DNA of 64,000 nucleotides. It comes from Trichomonas vaginalis G3. Its lineage: Eukaryota > Parabasalia > Trichomonadida > Trichomonadidae. A model generated the notes under the pieces. That model did not search any database and was not told the origin of the DNA. It worked only from the letters and a program-made list of their open reading frames with translations. Below, in pieces: positions 18,701-29,114 of the stretch. The stretch covers positions 3,357,962 through 3,421,961 of the forward strand of contig NC_067208.1 of the NCBI RefSeq assembly GCF_026262505.1. Reading direction: 5' to 3'. Position numbers and translations under genes: made by a program. Position 1 is the stretch's first letter, and each line of letters starts with the position of its first letter.

Positions 18701-20287
18701 TGCCAAAATCTGCTCGATGGAAGCTGTCGTTATGCCAATCTGAGGAGCCCCAGCAGGTTTCATCGAACGAATCTTCAAAAGAGCATCTTCCGTGAAAAGT
18801 GCTATTGGTTTTGTAAACTTCTTTGCTTTCAATTCATCTGGACCGTCTCTGTCACCAGTATATTGTATTTGAACTGTACCAACAGTTGAAATACCACCCA
18901 TAAAGTCTTCTGAGTCAGCAAATGGAATGCCAAGCCAAAAGTTTGAACGGTCTCCATTTGTATATTGAGTTTTTTGACCTCCTGTATGAGTCCATACTTT
19001 CACATATGGCATAATAGAACTTTGCATTTCAGGGTTAATGGTTGTTGTGAAGTTGTTGTTAAAGTTCATAGCATCTAATGTCAAGTTGTATGACCTCATA
19101 TCCTCAACTGTAGAATATTCTTCTCTTGGATATATTTGCCATCTATGTTTATATGATATTTAATACCAGGGTTGTAGAAACAAGAATAGTCATTTATAGT
19201 TCGTCTGAACAGTACAAACATAGTATCTGCATGTTTCATTGCAGTTGTTAAGGCAATATCTGTTCTTGCACCTGGGTCAGCACTTTGGTTTCCAACTTCA
19301 CCTGCAAAGTCTTTGACAGATATTTGGTGTATAGGGAACATAAGTGGAACTGCAATATATTTGGCAGCTAAAGCATTTGAAATATCTGGGTCCAACATAT
19401 AGACTGCAAGTCTGCTTTCTATTCTCTTGCATTCAAATTTTTCGCATGTGAACTTAACTGGGTCCCAAGCATCTCCAGCAGCATTGAAATAATAGTTTAC
19501 TTCAGTGTTGAGGTTTGAGAAACCAAAGTCTAAGTCAACTTTGTTTTGCAAAAGTCGGCGAATGACATTTTATTTGTTCCACTACTTCTGTAAGAGTGAA
19601 TGGGTCTTGTGTTGGTGCAATGACTAAGTTATTTTTGCTTGGAGTAAGTTCGATAGAAATTTTTCCTGCCCAGTTTGGCAAGTATCTTAAAAACCTGAAG
19701 ATGAGGAAAGATGACAAAGGAACTCTAAGTTTCAGTTTTACTTTGGTTACTGCTGCTGCAGTTTGTCCAGAAAGGTTAACATAAACTCCTGGAACGTTAG
19801 GGTCAAGTCTTCTTATTTTCTCAATAGTTGCATACTGGTCTGTTTGTTCTCTAGCTTGTGGTTGTACTGAGTTTCTCAAAGCGAACCATTCATAGTTTGC
19901 CCATGTTACTGTTTGAACTAAGTCAGAGTTAGAATATATCTTATATCCCATGAAAACTTCTGGAGCATATTGGTATCCGACATAGAAAATTCCATTGCAA
20001 CCTTTCTTGTCAGACAACTTGGCAGAAGGTTTTATTTCAATGTGTTCCACGTATAAGAAAGAGTTGTCAATAGAAATTATATGAAACCTGTCGCAAGCAA
20101 TATCTACTGTTGTTGAAGAACCTTCTCCAAACTCACCTACGTTTCCATAAGAAACAGCAGTTGTATATTCGTAAGTTCCAACTATTTCTGACCTTCTAAT
20201 GGCATTGTCGCATTCGTTATACCATTCGGAAACATTTCCATTCATAGCATCCAAAACTGTTGGCGTTATATTCTGAGCGGCGTACAT
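18689..20287 (-). pseudogene. Major capsid protein, double jelly-roll type (Polinton fossil)
   Basis: About 530 residues, the usual size for Polinton major capsid proteins. The N-terminus reads MYAAQNITPTVLDAMNGNVS. The middle has LRYLPNWAGKISIELTPSKN, a pattern I associate with Polinton capsids, and both halves are strongly beta-rich, as two stacked jelly rolls require. It would form the trimeric hexon-like capsomers of the virion. The start carries the TTTTTACTCATATGAAATG motif shared with the genes at 5460 and 5635. A shorter matching piece occurs at 60568-60695. It is broken, with about two breaks. Confidence 0.7.
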
Positions 20288-20303
20288 TTCATATGAGTAA
20301 AAA
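20285..20303 (-). promoter_or_regulatory. Capsid-gene upstream motif
   Basis: On the minus strand this reads TTTTTACTCATATGAAATG and overlaps the capsid start codon. It differs by two bases from the motifs at 5443 and 5618, and the second Polinton copy keeps it at about 60693-60711. Confidence 0.55.
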
Positions 20304-20319
20304 TATAGAATAGTTGGAT

Positions 20320-23300
20320 TTATATGTCATAATAGAACCCACGTGGACCAAGCTTTACTTTCTTCCTGACTGAGTTTTTAACTCTTCTTTTTCCTTCATT
20401 GCCCTCTGCTTGAAGTTGTTGCATCTTTGCATTATGTTCATCTAGTATGTTGCAAATTTCCCATGTCCTTTTTGCCTTTTGGCTCTGGTCGCCCATCTCA
20501 GGTAACCTATATCCTAGAAAGAGTTTGTCATAGTTTGTATTTGAGTCTTGCGTATTGTTTGCATGACTCTTTCCTGAGTTTCTGGTTCAAGCTCTTCAAA
20601 CAGTGCCTGTCCATATGGAATAAGCTCGTTTCCAAATATATGTTTTGTAGCCATTCTGGTTTTCTTTCCATGTTACCAACTATATCTTTTGTGAATGGGA
20701 AAGCTTTTACCCAATCTTTCAGTCTTGCGTCGTTTATTTCTGTAGTTGGTTTTATTTTGTCAAGGAACATGTTTTTCAATACTAACATTTCATTTGGTAC
20801 TGTCCATTTGAGTTTTCTTAAATATTCATCCCTTCTCAGTTCATTGTCTGCAAAGTAAGTTTTTATGACATTTTGTAAACTTTCGTTTGCAAGGTCATGT
20901 ACAATAGGTTCTCTTCCTTCGCTCTCCCTAACTTTCTTTCTAAACTCTTCACCAAATATACCATCTCTATGGTTCTGTGTAGTTCTTTGAGATAAATGTT
21001 CTAGAACGTCAGGTGTTATATTTCCATCAGCCATGTTCATTTCATACTGGTCCAAAATATCTGCATGTTTCATATCTTTCAATGGCATTAAAGCCGCGCT
21101 GAAAATACCAGCTATATCTGGTTCACCATTGACTTCCATTGCGTCTACAACTTCTTGGAATTGTGGTTGTAAGTTTATGAACCACCTATCTGGATTAGCT
21201 TTATGACCCCATCTCATTGTAGTTCCATCGTCTGCAGAAACAAAAGTAGGTTTGTTTCCATCTTGGCTAGGTTCTGAATGAACTTTAAACAATGTTTCAT
21301 TTCTATATGTTTTCTTGAAATTTAACCTTTTATTTTCACCGAGTTCATCCGAAGATTGAACGTTAAATGCTCGTAAGTAAAAAGGGTTGTTGTATTTGTG
21401 TACATTTTCTTTCAGTCTTCCATTCTATGCTGAATATTTTCATCTGGTGCTGGAGTCTTTTGTATGTCGGCAAACATTTTTCGATATTCTTCTACTATGT
21501 CAGCCGAATTTTTTTTAGACTCTTGGAAATATTCCATATTCTCCGCATACTCTTGTTGAGGGTCAAGATTTTTCGGCTGTTCCAAATCTTCATCTAGTTC
21601 TGTGAGTTAGTTTCCAAAGGAGGACTTGTTCGTTTCCTTCAGGCTCTTCTAGCTGTTGTTGCTGAACTATTTCTTCCATGTCTGGTTGTATCTGAACTTC
21701 TTCCTGTGGAGTTTCTTGTACCTCATCTGCTGGCATTTCATATATTCCGAGACCGTTTTTAACAATTTCCCTATCTACGTCATCCGCATTCATAAGCTTT
21801 TGTTCTTTCGTTCCGTCTCTATTTTTTACGCGTTTCATGACGAAAGTTGAATTGTCATTTAGCTCTGACATCAAATATCTCGGAGTAAATTCATCCATGT
21901 CATTTGGATGATATGCTATTAAATCATATCCCTTAGCGAGCTTGTATTTTCCAGGTTTGAGATTATATCCGTTTTGGTGCTGAGCCATAAAGCTAAATAG
22001 GTTCGGGTCAGTATTTCCATCCTTGAACTTTCTAATAGCTTCTTTATATCTGTCACTAAAGTCAACAGTATCTGGGAAACCACACTCTTCTTTAAGCATT
22101 TTTAAGAATTCTTGGTTTCCTTGTTCTCTACTTCTTTTATGTCCTTGCTCTGTTTGTGGTTGTTGTTGTGCAGTGTTTGAACTGTTGTTGTGCAGGTTTT
22201 GAACTGTTGGTTGTGTGCAGGTTTTGAACTGTTGGTTGTTGTGGTGCTGATTTTGAACTGTTGGTTGTTGTGTTGGTTTTGGTGCATGCCTGTGTCTGTG
22301 TCCATGTGACGATGTAAATGTTTTAGGTAGTCCTGGTGCAGGTGCTTCTCTTGGAGGGTTTGGTGGTATATAAGTTCCACTAGCTAGTATATAAGTTCCA
22401 CCAGCTGGTATATAAGTTCCACCAGCTGGCACATATGTTCCATCTGCAGCGTAATGTCCTACCTGACTTTTCGTTTTTAAGAAAGCATTTACTAGGTCTG
22501 TTTTGGTCTGTTGTAACTCTTTTTCTTGACTTTCACAACAGTTGCTCTAACGGCGTCATAGGCACTTTGAACTGCCTGTCTCGTTGCTGCATCTGTTATT
22601 TTCGTCATATTTTGTGCTACTTCTTTTAACTCTTTGTCGAAACCTTCAGACTTCAGTTTCTTTCCAGATGAGAAGTCGTTCACTTGTTTCACCTTACTAT
22701 GAAGAGCTTCGAAGGCGTTCTTAAAGTCAGCATTTGTTAAAGCTTCATTTGAACTGTCTTCATCCGCTTGTATTTTTGTCCTTATTGACCCTATAAGCTG
22801 GGCTGCTTTAGCGTTAGCTTGGGCATCTAACCAGTCATTGTTAGCTTTTATATATTCTGCGCTTTTCATTGCCTTTTGCATGGCTGCGTCGTTATTTTTA
22901 CTTTCTTGTGCTAAGTTTTCATACTGTACGGTTTGGTTTTGCAACTGTAAAAGTTTTTCTGCCTTTACATTTGCTTCAACTTCTTTTTTATACTCATCGC
23001 TATCCATATATGTCTTCAGGGCTTTTTGTTTTATTCTTCATCTTTCAGTACTTTATATTGAGTAGTATGGTTTTTCAAATTTATGACATCTTGTTCCATT
23101 TTTGCTACTTCTGCTGCTTTTTCTGACACTTTTTTCGCATATTCCTCTGTACTTAGTTCTTTCAGTTGTTCTTCTTTCTTCTTTTTCTCTACGTTTAACT
23201 CATTGAGTTTCTTTGTGTGTCTGTCATATTCTAGTTTCTTTTCGTTTTCACTTATTTGCTTCTGTATGTCTATGTTTGACTTTTTGACATCTGTTATTTG

Positions 23301-23537
23301 ATTTTTGAGTGAACTCAAATTCATTTGACTTTGAGGGTTATAGGCTGTTCCGTCTGCAGCTCCACCATAGCCTGCCATTTTCGCTAAAAGTGCCGCTCTT
23401 AAACCTCCACTCTGTGCACCAACAACTCGGTTTAAAAGCATAGGATTGCTTGACATTTGTTGCAACATAGTGGGGTCATTCAGCATTTGTTGTTGCAACT
23501 GTTGTTGTGGTGTCAGTTTTACTATTGGATGTTTCAA
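20320..23537 (-). pseudogene. Large structural protein with coiled coil and His/Gln linker (Polinton fossil)
   Basis: A gene of about 1,070 codons upstream of the capsid gene on the same strand. The N-terminus is Gln/Met-rich (LTPQQQLQQQMLNDPTMLQQ). Then come about 300 residues of Lys/Glu/Ala-rich coiled coil, a GGTYIP-type repeat, a His/Gln/Pro/Asn low-complexity linker near 22150-22300, and a large mixed C-terminal domain with Trp-rich segments (MRWGHKANPDRWFINLQ). The second copy at 60728-63917 matches throughout. It could be an internal virion or scaffold protein, or a polyprotein; I cannot decide. It is broken, with several breaks. Confidence 0.55.
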
Positions 23538-24051
23538 TGCTCCTTCCTCTTACGTATATTCTTACGTAGCTTACGTGGCATTTTAAGTGAAGTTAAAAAG
23601 CGGTTTTTGACAGATGTTTATATGACACTTTTTGTTCAGCACAAAAAACTACTCGGTCAAAGTGTTGTCAGTTTTGTAAAATAACCGTCCTATCTCATTC
23701 TATAAGGGGAAAAGGCTTCTCAAAGTATACTTCCTTGGAACGCCGTAACTTTTCCTGTAGCGACGATAGACCCTTACTTGTCCGGACAAAGTTATACTAT
23801 TTTGAGTGCTCTACAAAAAAGTCAACGGCGACGACTCTCAAAAACCGTTGTGTAAAAAGTTTTACCGTTGGACAAAAAAGTATATATAGAAAACAAAAAA
23901 CGTTTATAGTTCATTCAATATTTGAGATGGAACGGTTTGCCAACGGTAACTATTAAATAAAATAAAAAAATAGAGGGGGTTACCGTTGACGAAAACGGTT
24001 TATTTTAAACTTTTCTATGAGTAGTCCGAAAAAACAGTTCATTTTTGTCTA
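23538..24051. promoter_or_regulatory. Divergent intergenic region with GTGTCAT motif and ACCGTTG units
   Basis: No gene is seen. It separates the large structural gene from the gene at 24052. On the minus strand AAAAAGTGTCAT lies at 23622-23633, the same motif as in the small-gene module. The plus-strand half has several ACCGTTG or CAACGGT units (for example around 23860-23990) that could be protein-binding sites. Confidence 0.45.
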
Positions 24052-25197
24052 ATGGAAGACCACAGTAGTAGCATGACTGACAATTCTTTACAAAAGCTCT
24101 TTAAAGGTCAAACACTTATATCTTCATACTTTACTAGTATGTCCAAAGAGGTTACACAGGTTTCAGTCCAATCAGACTCCAATCAGACACAAATTGAAGC
24201 TCAAATTCAACCAAAAGAAACTGCCGAAGTCGAACAAACTACAGAAGCTCAAGTTGTTTCAGTCCAATCAGACTCCAATCAGACACAAATTGAAGCTCAA
24301 ATTCAACCAAAAGAAACTGCCGAAGTCGAACAAACTACAGAAGCTCAAGTTGTTTCAGTCCAATCAGACTCCAATCAGACACAAATTGAAGCTCAAGTTC
24401 AACTAAAAACTTACACTCCTACAGAACCAGAAGGTGTCTTCTCATTCTCAACAACAGAAGCAAGATATAGAAGACTCATTGCAGATTATCCAAACAATTT
24501 GTCCTTAACAGACAACAATGACTATGATAGATATTTCAAAAGTATAATAAAACCAGTCGAAACATTAGAAAACAAAGTTCAAAACCCGACAGTAATGGTT
24601 GACTTTTTCTTGTCGAATTTGCCTTATGTTTCAACTATGATATCTCTTCAAGCAATTGACGAATTCATTCTTTGCTGTGAACCAAACTTAAGAGAACAGC
24701 TATATGAAACACTCAAAGACTTTCGCCCTTATCCTTTAACTTACAATTGGAAAGAAGATGAAAACAAACACGGTTCTTTCTCCTGGAATCTTTCCATTGT
24801 TGCTCCAGCTGGTGTAGCTGCACATCCATTCGAAATATATCCAAAATTGCATTACGAAAACAATATGCATATTATCACAACAGCCGCTTTAGATATTCCT
24901 GAACGGATACCAGATGGAGAAGAAGTTTCAATAATATCTGTTCAAGCAAACCGAGTTGCAATGCCAGTTACAGTATGCAATTTCACTCACTCAAGCAGAC
25001 AATTCTATCAAAATCTTGAGTTCGTTTTTACTGGCACAGCCAAAATGCTTCTCAAAAAACCAGAACAAACCAAAATAACCATCTTCTTATCTGGTTATTG
25101 TGAAGATGAAGACAATTCGGACGAAGAAGAAGAAGAGGAGGAAACAAGCGAAGACTCAGACGATATCCAGTTCATTTCCATCCGTAAAAAACTTTAA
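24052..25197 (+). CDS. 381-residue protein with PIP-box-like motif, 32-residue repeats and acidic tail (Polinton)
   Basis: The frame is whole. Residues 20-27 read QTLISSYF, which fits the PCNA-binding pattern Q-x-x-hydrophobic-x-x-aromatic-aromatic. Residues about 36-120 hold two full and one partial copies of a 32-residue Gln/Glu/Thr-rich repeat (SVQSDSNQTQIEAQ...), a 96-bp tandem repeat in DNA. Residues 125-355 form a mixed folded domain. The C-terminus is a Glu/Asp run followed by IRKKL. It is the last gene before the right terminus. A replication-clamp partner is an inference from the motif alone. No family recognised. Confidence 0.7.
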   Translation: MEDHSSSMTDNSLQKLFKGQTLISSYFTSMSKEVTQVSVQSDSNQTQIEAQIQPKETAEVEQTTEAQVVSVQSDSNQTQIEAQIQPKETAEVEQTTEAQVVSVQSDSNQTQIEAQVQLKTYTPTEPEGVFSFSTTEARYRRLIADYPNNLSLTDNNDYDRYFKSIIKPVETLENKVQNPTVMVDFFLSNLPYVSTMISLQAIDEFILCCEPNLREQLYETLKDFRPYPLTYNWKEDENKHGSFSWNLSIVAPAGVAAHPFEIYPKLHYENNMHIITTAALDIPERIPDGEEVSIISVQANRVAMPVTVCNFTHSSRQFYQNLEFVFTGTAKMLLKKPEQTKITIFLSGYCEDEDNSDEEEEEEETSEDSDDIQFISIRKKL

Positions 25198-25209
25198 ACA
25201 AACATTTCA

Positions 25210-25295
25210 GAATAAAAACCTCATTTTATACTAAACATCTTCGGGGCTAGAGGGCACGAAGTGCCTGGAAGCCCCACTACCTTTTTTTTTTTTTT
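25210..25295 (-). repeat. Polinton right terminal inverted repeat
   Basis: The reverse complement matches 64-138 with a few substitutions and small length differences, including the GGGGCTTCCAGGCACTTCGT core. It ends in a 14-base T run, the counterpart of the A run on the left. Confidence 0.88.
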
Positions 25296-25301
25296 CCTTT
25301 A
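25296..25301. repeat. Target-site duplication, right copy
   Basis: CCTTTA directly follows the T run that closes the right terminus and matches 23-28. It fixes the right border of the Polinton. Confidence 0.8.
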
Positions 25302-25359
25302 TTTCCTCGTTTGTGAATCCCAATTTTTTAACGTCGTTAGTCTTGACACTCATTTTCAT
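25296..25359 (-). pseudogene. 5' end of a flanking gene split by the Polinton
   Basis: Read on the minus strand, an ATG at 25359 opens a short frame starting MKMSVKTNDVKKLGFTNEEI that runs into the Polinton border. The codons at 1-28 on the other side of the element continue in the same frame when one CCTTTA copy is counted, so the element sits inside a coding region. The product is charged and helical. I recognise no family, and only about 30 codons are in the window. Confidence 0.5.
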
Positions 25360-25439
25360 ACGAATTAAAAAAATAAATTATTCAAAAAATGTAAGACATG
25401 AATTTTTAAAGTTTATTTTTCATTCATGAATGATAATTA

Positions 25440-26010
25440 TATCTGATTTCTTTTATTCTCTCGTACATACTAGATTTGAAGAATTCGGAACTTTTACCAT
25501 AATCTCCTAAATGTTTTCTTATCCCTAACGTGTGCCAGTTATTATATGAAACTGAATAAACTTTATCTTTATCTTTACACCTTTCATCACTTCCAATATA
25601 TTTATATCTCAGTTTTGATTTAGCATTTTCATATTCATTAACGTTTAATAATTCACAGTCTTCCTTTTTAAATAAATGTTTTATGTATTCAGGATTTAAT
25701 ACTCTACGTTTATATGCTCCTAACTTAGTTCTAAAGGTTTTTCTACAAAATTTAGGAATTCCATCCTCTTAATGTCATCAATGATTTCCATTTCATTATT
25801 TTCAATTTCTTCTTCTCGTTTATGAGGTCTTTGATTATGACTCCATTGATTCCATGAAATTAAATATTCTTTATCATTATATTTATACCTCATTAGCTTA
25901 TTTTGGCTTTCATATTCATTTAATAATTCACAATCTTCATTTTTAAATTGAAGTTTAACCCATTCAGGATTTAAACAATGTTTAATTAATCGCGGAATAT
26001 CTGACATCAT
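25440..26010 (-). pseudogene. Two-domain protein with repeated NPE-ED-CELL-type domain
   Basis: The first 95 codons (start MMSDIPRLIKHCLNPEWVKL) carry a domain with NPEWVKLQF, then EDCELLNEYES, then LMRYKYNDKEYLISWNQWSH. The downstream part carries a second copy of the same pattern (NPEYIKHLF, EDCELL, YENAKSKLRYKY, SYNNWHT). Short domains of this kind, with an aromatic-rich readout after ED-CELL, are common in large DNA viruses and phages near nuclease genes. The two copies are not in one continuous frame. It may be a host gene of viral origin. Function unknown. Confidence 0.5.
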
Positions 26011-26075
26011 CTATATATAGCTTCTTTTATAAAAGATAAAAAATAAATTATTTTAAAATTAATGTTAATTTTTTA

Positions 26076-26250
26076 ATGATTTATATTTTAATGCATCGTC
26101 TATATATAGATGTAACAAAAAAAGGTACACAATCCTTCCACATATACTACGTACACAACACTTCCACATATAATACTATGATTTATATTTTAATGTATCG
26201 TCTATATATAGATGTAACAAAAAAAGTCACACAACCCGCACTCATATACT
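26076..26250. repeat. 102-bp tandem repeat, nearly two copies
   Basis: Two copies start at 26076 and 26178 with ATGATTTATATTTTAATG, followed by CATCGTCTATATATAGATG, a near-palindrome, and ACAACACTTCCACATATA-type ends. Open frames here are chance products of the repeat. Confidence 0.7.
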
Positions 26251-26285
26251 ACTGGAATTGACAATTTTAAGGAAAATATTAAGTT

Positions 26286-26483
26286 GTGTATTTTGTGTTT
26301 ATCTCATTGTGTGATGCATATTTTCACGATCTGACAGCAGAAATCGAATCAGCAGAGCCAGAAGAATCAGATTACGCGGGGAAAATAGGTTTTGAACGCT
26401 TAGATAGGGGTAAAATCAGACTTTATGAGGTATGTTGTATAATTATAGTTTGTGCTGTAATATGTCATGAGATCAGAATATGA
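26286..26483 (+). other. Short conserved open frame in the head of the repeat element
   Basis: The frame has no ATG at its start but encodes a stretch with DLTAEIESAEPEESDYAGKI and then GFERLDRGKI. A diverged copy at 42801-42908 keeps the same frame with no insertions or deletions and many third-position changes (DLTAEIESARPEDSYSAGKI). This suggests that the segment comes from a protein-coding gene. An inverted copy lies at 52506-52703. Function unknown; it may be a captured gene fragment. Confidence 0.35.
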
Positions 26484-26689
26484 AGGGAGTATATATGTGT
26501 TATTGTCACAGGTATATATGTGAGGATAGCTCAGTAGAGTCTGTAAAATAGTTTAGTAGAAGAAAAAGTTATATAAAGAACAAAAAATTAAAAATAAACA
26601 TTATTAAGTGAAAACCAAAGTTTACCTATTTTATGTAAGGTTTTGTCTTTGTGGGTTGAGGTATATGACAAAAAAGATTGGATAATGCA

Positions 26690-26870
26690 CTCTTGTCGGT
26701 CAAACTTCCGCGTTCAAGTTATCAATGCGGAAGAGTGTCTCATTCTGGGAGACATTGCCTCTGCATGTCTCCCAGAATGAGACACTGCGACCGACAGGAG
26801 TGCACAATACACTCTTGTCGGTCAAACTTCCGCGTTCAAGTTATCAATGCGGAACAGTGTCTCATTCGAG
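26690..26870 (+). repeat. Partial copies of the 122-bp satellite in element A
   Basis: About 1.5 units of the satellite lie here. The main hairpin has perfect 21-22-bp arms (AGTGTCTCATTCTGGGAGAC against its complement), and its loop reads TGCCTCTGCA, the reverse complement of the loop in the long arrays, so the core is flipped relative to its flanks. Confidence 0.85.
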
Positions 26871-26887
26871 GAGCCCTCGAAAAGAAC

Positions 26888-27133
26888 CTCACATCGACTC
26901 TCTCTTTCCGGCATCTTTACCGCATAGAAAACTGCTCGTTCGCAACTTTGTGTGCAATCTAAGAGATGATTGCGGTAAAGATGCCGGGAAGATTGACGCT
27001 GCAGCAGAGAATCACTACGGCTCTCTTTTACCGGCATCTTTACCGCATAGAAAGCTGCTCGTTCGCAACTTTGTGTGCAATCTAAGAGATGATTGCGGTA
27101 AAGATGCCGGGAAGATTGATGCTGCAGCCCCAG
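26888..27133 (+). repeat. Two 123-bp tandem units with long hairpin, in the tail of element A
   Basis: CCGGCATCTTTACCGCA starts at 26908 and again at 27031. In each unit it pairs with TGCGGTAAAGATGCCGG about 50 bp on, forming a 17-bp stem. The sequence is unrelated to the 122-bp satellite, yet the monomer length and hairpin layout are alike. Frames through it are artefacts. Confidence 0.85.
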
Positions 27134-28530
27134 GCCGCACTCAGATTTCATCCCGCTACACAATTGTTCATCCAACAACTGTCATAGAGGTTGAAATTTT
27201 CGACCAGAAGTGAAACATATCATTTTTAAGACTGCGGCGCGCAAGCAAGTTTGAACCTTTCAAGGGTGATCAGTCCTTTACTCATTTCAAGACCTCTTGT
27301 TGCCTGATAAAACGATACTTCCTTCCTTGTGGGCCATTGAAAACCCCCAAACCGTCACAACTTGCTTCCTAAATTTTATTTGCGGAGTAATTATCATGCA
27401 TATTTTATCGGATAATAATATCAAAGCTAAATTTCATATTATTTTTTAAAGATATGCATTTTCTGTCTAAATTTATTTTTTCTGTTTCCAATTCACGGAA
27501 ATATATTCACAAGCATATACATATAGCTAATATATACCATTTTAATAATAATAAAACCAAAATGATGTATTCTTCATATAGTTATTTAAAATTCGTTAAC
27601 TAGAATTGTATTCAGAACGAGGCAAAGTTAGGAGATACATAAAAAACCAATAACTTGATAAGTGATACCTTTTTTCCTGATATATCTATATGTGTTAATG
27701 TCAAACACGATTTGGAAAAATTAATTCTTTAAATCGGCTTAAGAATAAGACCAACATCAAAAGCATGGCTAATAAATTAATAAATCAATGTTTAATTACC
27801 GATTCATGCATTTTTTTCAAAATTTCAAATTTCGAATTTTTGTTTCTCCAAAATATTAATTGTTTCCACTAGATTAACAAATAAACAATAAATTGGATTA
27901 ATGTAATGCCCAATCATTCATTTTAAATTTTAGATTTAAAACAATATTTTTTCTCCATATTATTATAACATGAATCGCTATGATATAAGAAATATATTTT
28001 CAATATTGAAATTGAAAAATTCTAAAATTTTTGAAATTCAATTTGAGTGTGATGATCGATAACATATATTTTTTAATTAAAATCTTGTGTCACTATCATA
28101 TGAATATACTATTTCTAAATTAAAAATAGAAAAAAAGGACTATTTAATGATGAAATTGCAAATAATATCAATATATATATATTCATGCTGATATATTTTG
28201 GGAACAGATTGGCAATCACATAAATAGGATTGTGTTAGTTTGTCATGGATATAAAACAAATTTTCGAGCTAATTGAGCGAATTTAAATCACAAACACTTA
28301 TATTTTCTATTACAAGGTATATTTGTAATATACAACCAGTAAATAGCTTTCTCTAACTTTTACCAGCTTAGATGATAGCAAATTAGATACGAATTTCATG
28401 ACCCCTCACCAAATTCCACTAAAACATATACAAATAAAAGTACTAAGTGGGTATCATCTAACCCTAGAATTATAGCTCCTAGGACTCATCCTAGATGGTA
28501 GTTCTGGAAAAACACCTGGTTTTTCGAGTT

Positions 28531-29114
28531 GCAAAAGTTAAAAATTGAGGGTATTGAATGTTCAAAATGAAGAAAATTGAATAATATATTGGTTACAATA
28601 TACACTTAATAAATGGATTTTGAGAAGAAAATTTGACAAAAAAATTGATTTTAATCAGTGTTTATATAAGGATAACAATATATGCTTTCGATGATACTAT
28701 TCAATTTGAATATTTGTTAAAAAATTATACGATAAATGATCATTGCCATGTTATCATTATAATAAACCAAATTTTGTTTCAGATATAAAATAGCGGATGA
28801 AATGCAAAATGTCTTTTAATATTTTTGAAAGCCCATACAAACTGCTCTCAAAAATTCAAGGGGAATAGCAGAATTTTTCAAAGTGCTCTCACAATTCTTC
28901 GATGGCTGTGTCAAAAATGATTACTCAAAATACAATACGCTCTTTTAAATTTTAATCATGAGGTTTTTATACTTTTATTGATCTTTTTAATCAATATAAT
29001 ATTATCAATCATATTAAATCAATTACGTTAATTCCTTCTACTTTGTTTGGAATTAAATTTATCAATTATTTTAACTATATTTCCTTAATCAATTACAAGT
29101 TTCTTTTAATTTTT
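28531..29114. other. AT-rich DNA without a recognised gene
   Basis: I see no credible gene, RNA or ordered repeat. Long A/T runs dominate. Confidence 0.5.

Larger units (their letters stand above)
29..25295. mobile_element. Polinton/Maverick element, full length between inverted termini
   Basis: This is a self-synthesising DNA element about 25.3 kb long. Both ends carry matching inverted repeats that start in an A/T run, and the 6-bp sequence CCTTTA lies directly outside each end, the duplication length known for Polintons. Recognisable parts are a retroviral-type integrase, family B DNA polymerase, packaging ATPase, major capsid protein, a probable minor capsid protein, a superfamily 3 helicase, a Dam-like methyltransferase and a tail-fibre-like protein. 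I did not recognise the usual adenain-like protease. Both strands carry genes in blocks, often divergent pairs. Many genes are broken, so the copy is a fossil, but several small genes look whole and the termini are similar, so it is probably not very old. Confidence 0.93.
26252..28530 (+). mobile_element. Non-autonomous repeat element, copy A (head, short satellite, tail)
   Basis: The segment recurs almost unchanged: its head as an inverted copy at 52311-52734 and a shorter direct copy at 52950-53262, and its tail at 57321-59006. The left border is defined where similarity to the inverted copy begins (GGAATTGACAATTTTAAGG). The right border lies after GGAAAAACACCTGGTTTTT, where copies A and B diverge. 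No transposase and no inverted termini are seen. Small hairpins near the right end (CTAGGA-ctca-TCCTAG at 28479-28494; AAAAAC-acct-GGTTTTT) are notable. It differs from the large foldback mainly in holding little more than one satellite unit. Confidence 0.75.

Noticed and set aside
26678-27213. Frames of 94-162 codons across the satellite and 123-bp units
   Set aside because: They follow the repeats, recur at 56960-57690 in the same way, and lack any recognisable protein content.
26252-27220. Hammerhead ribozyme-bearing retrozyme
   Set aside because: I looked for the CTGATGA and GAAA core around the hairpins and found none.
26252-28530. Helitron
   Set aside because: There are hairpins near the right end, but no 5' TC or 3' CTRR ends, and no Rep/helicase was seen.
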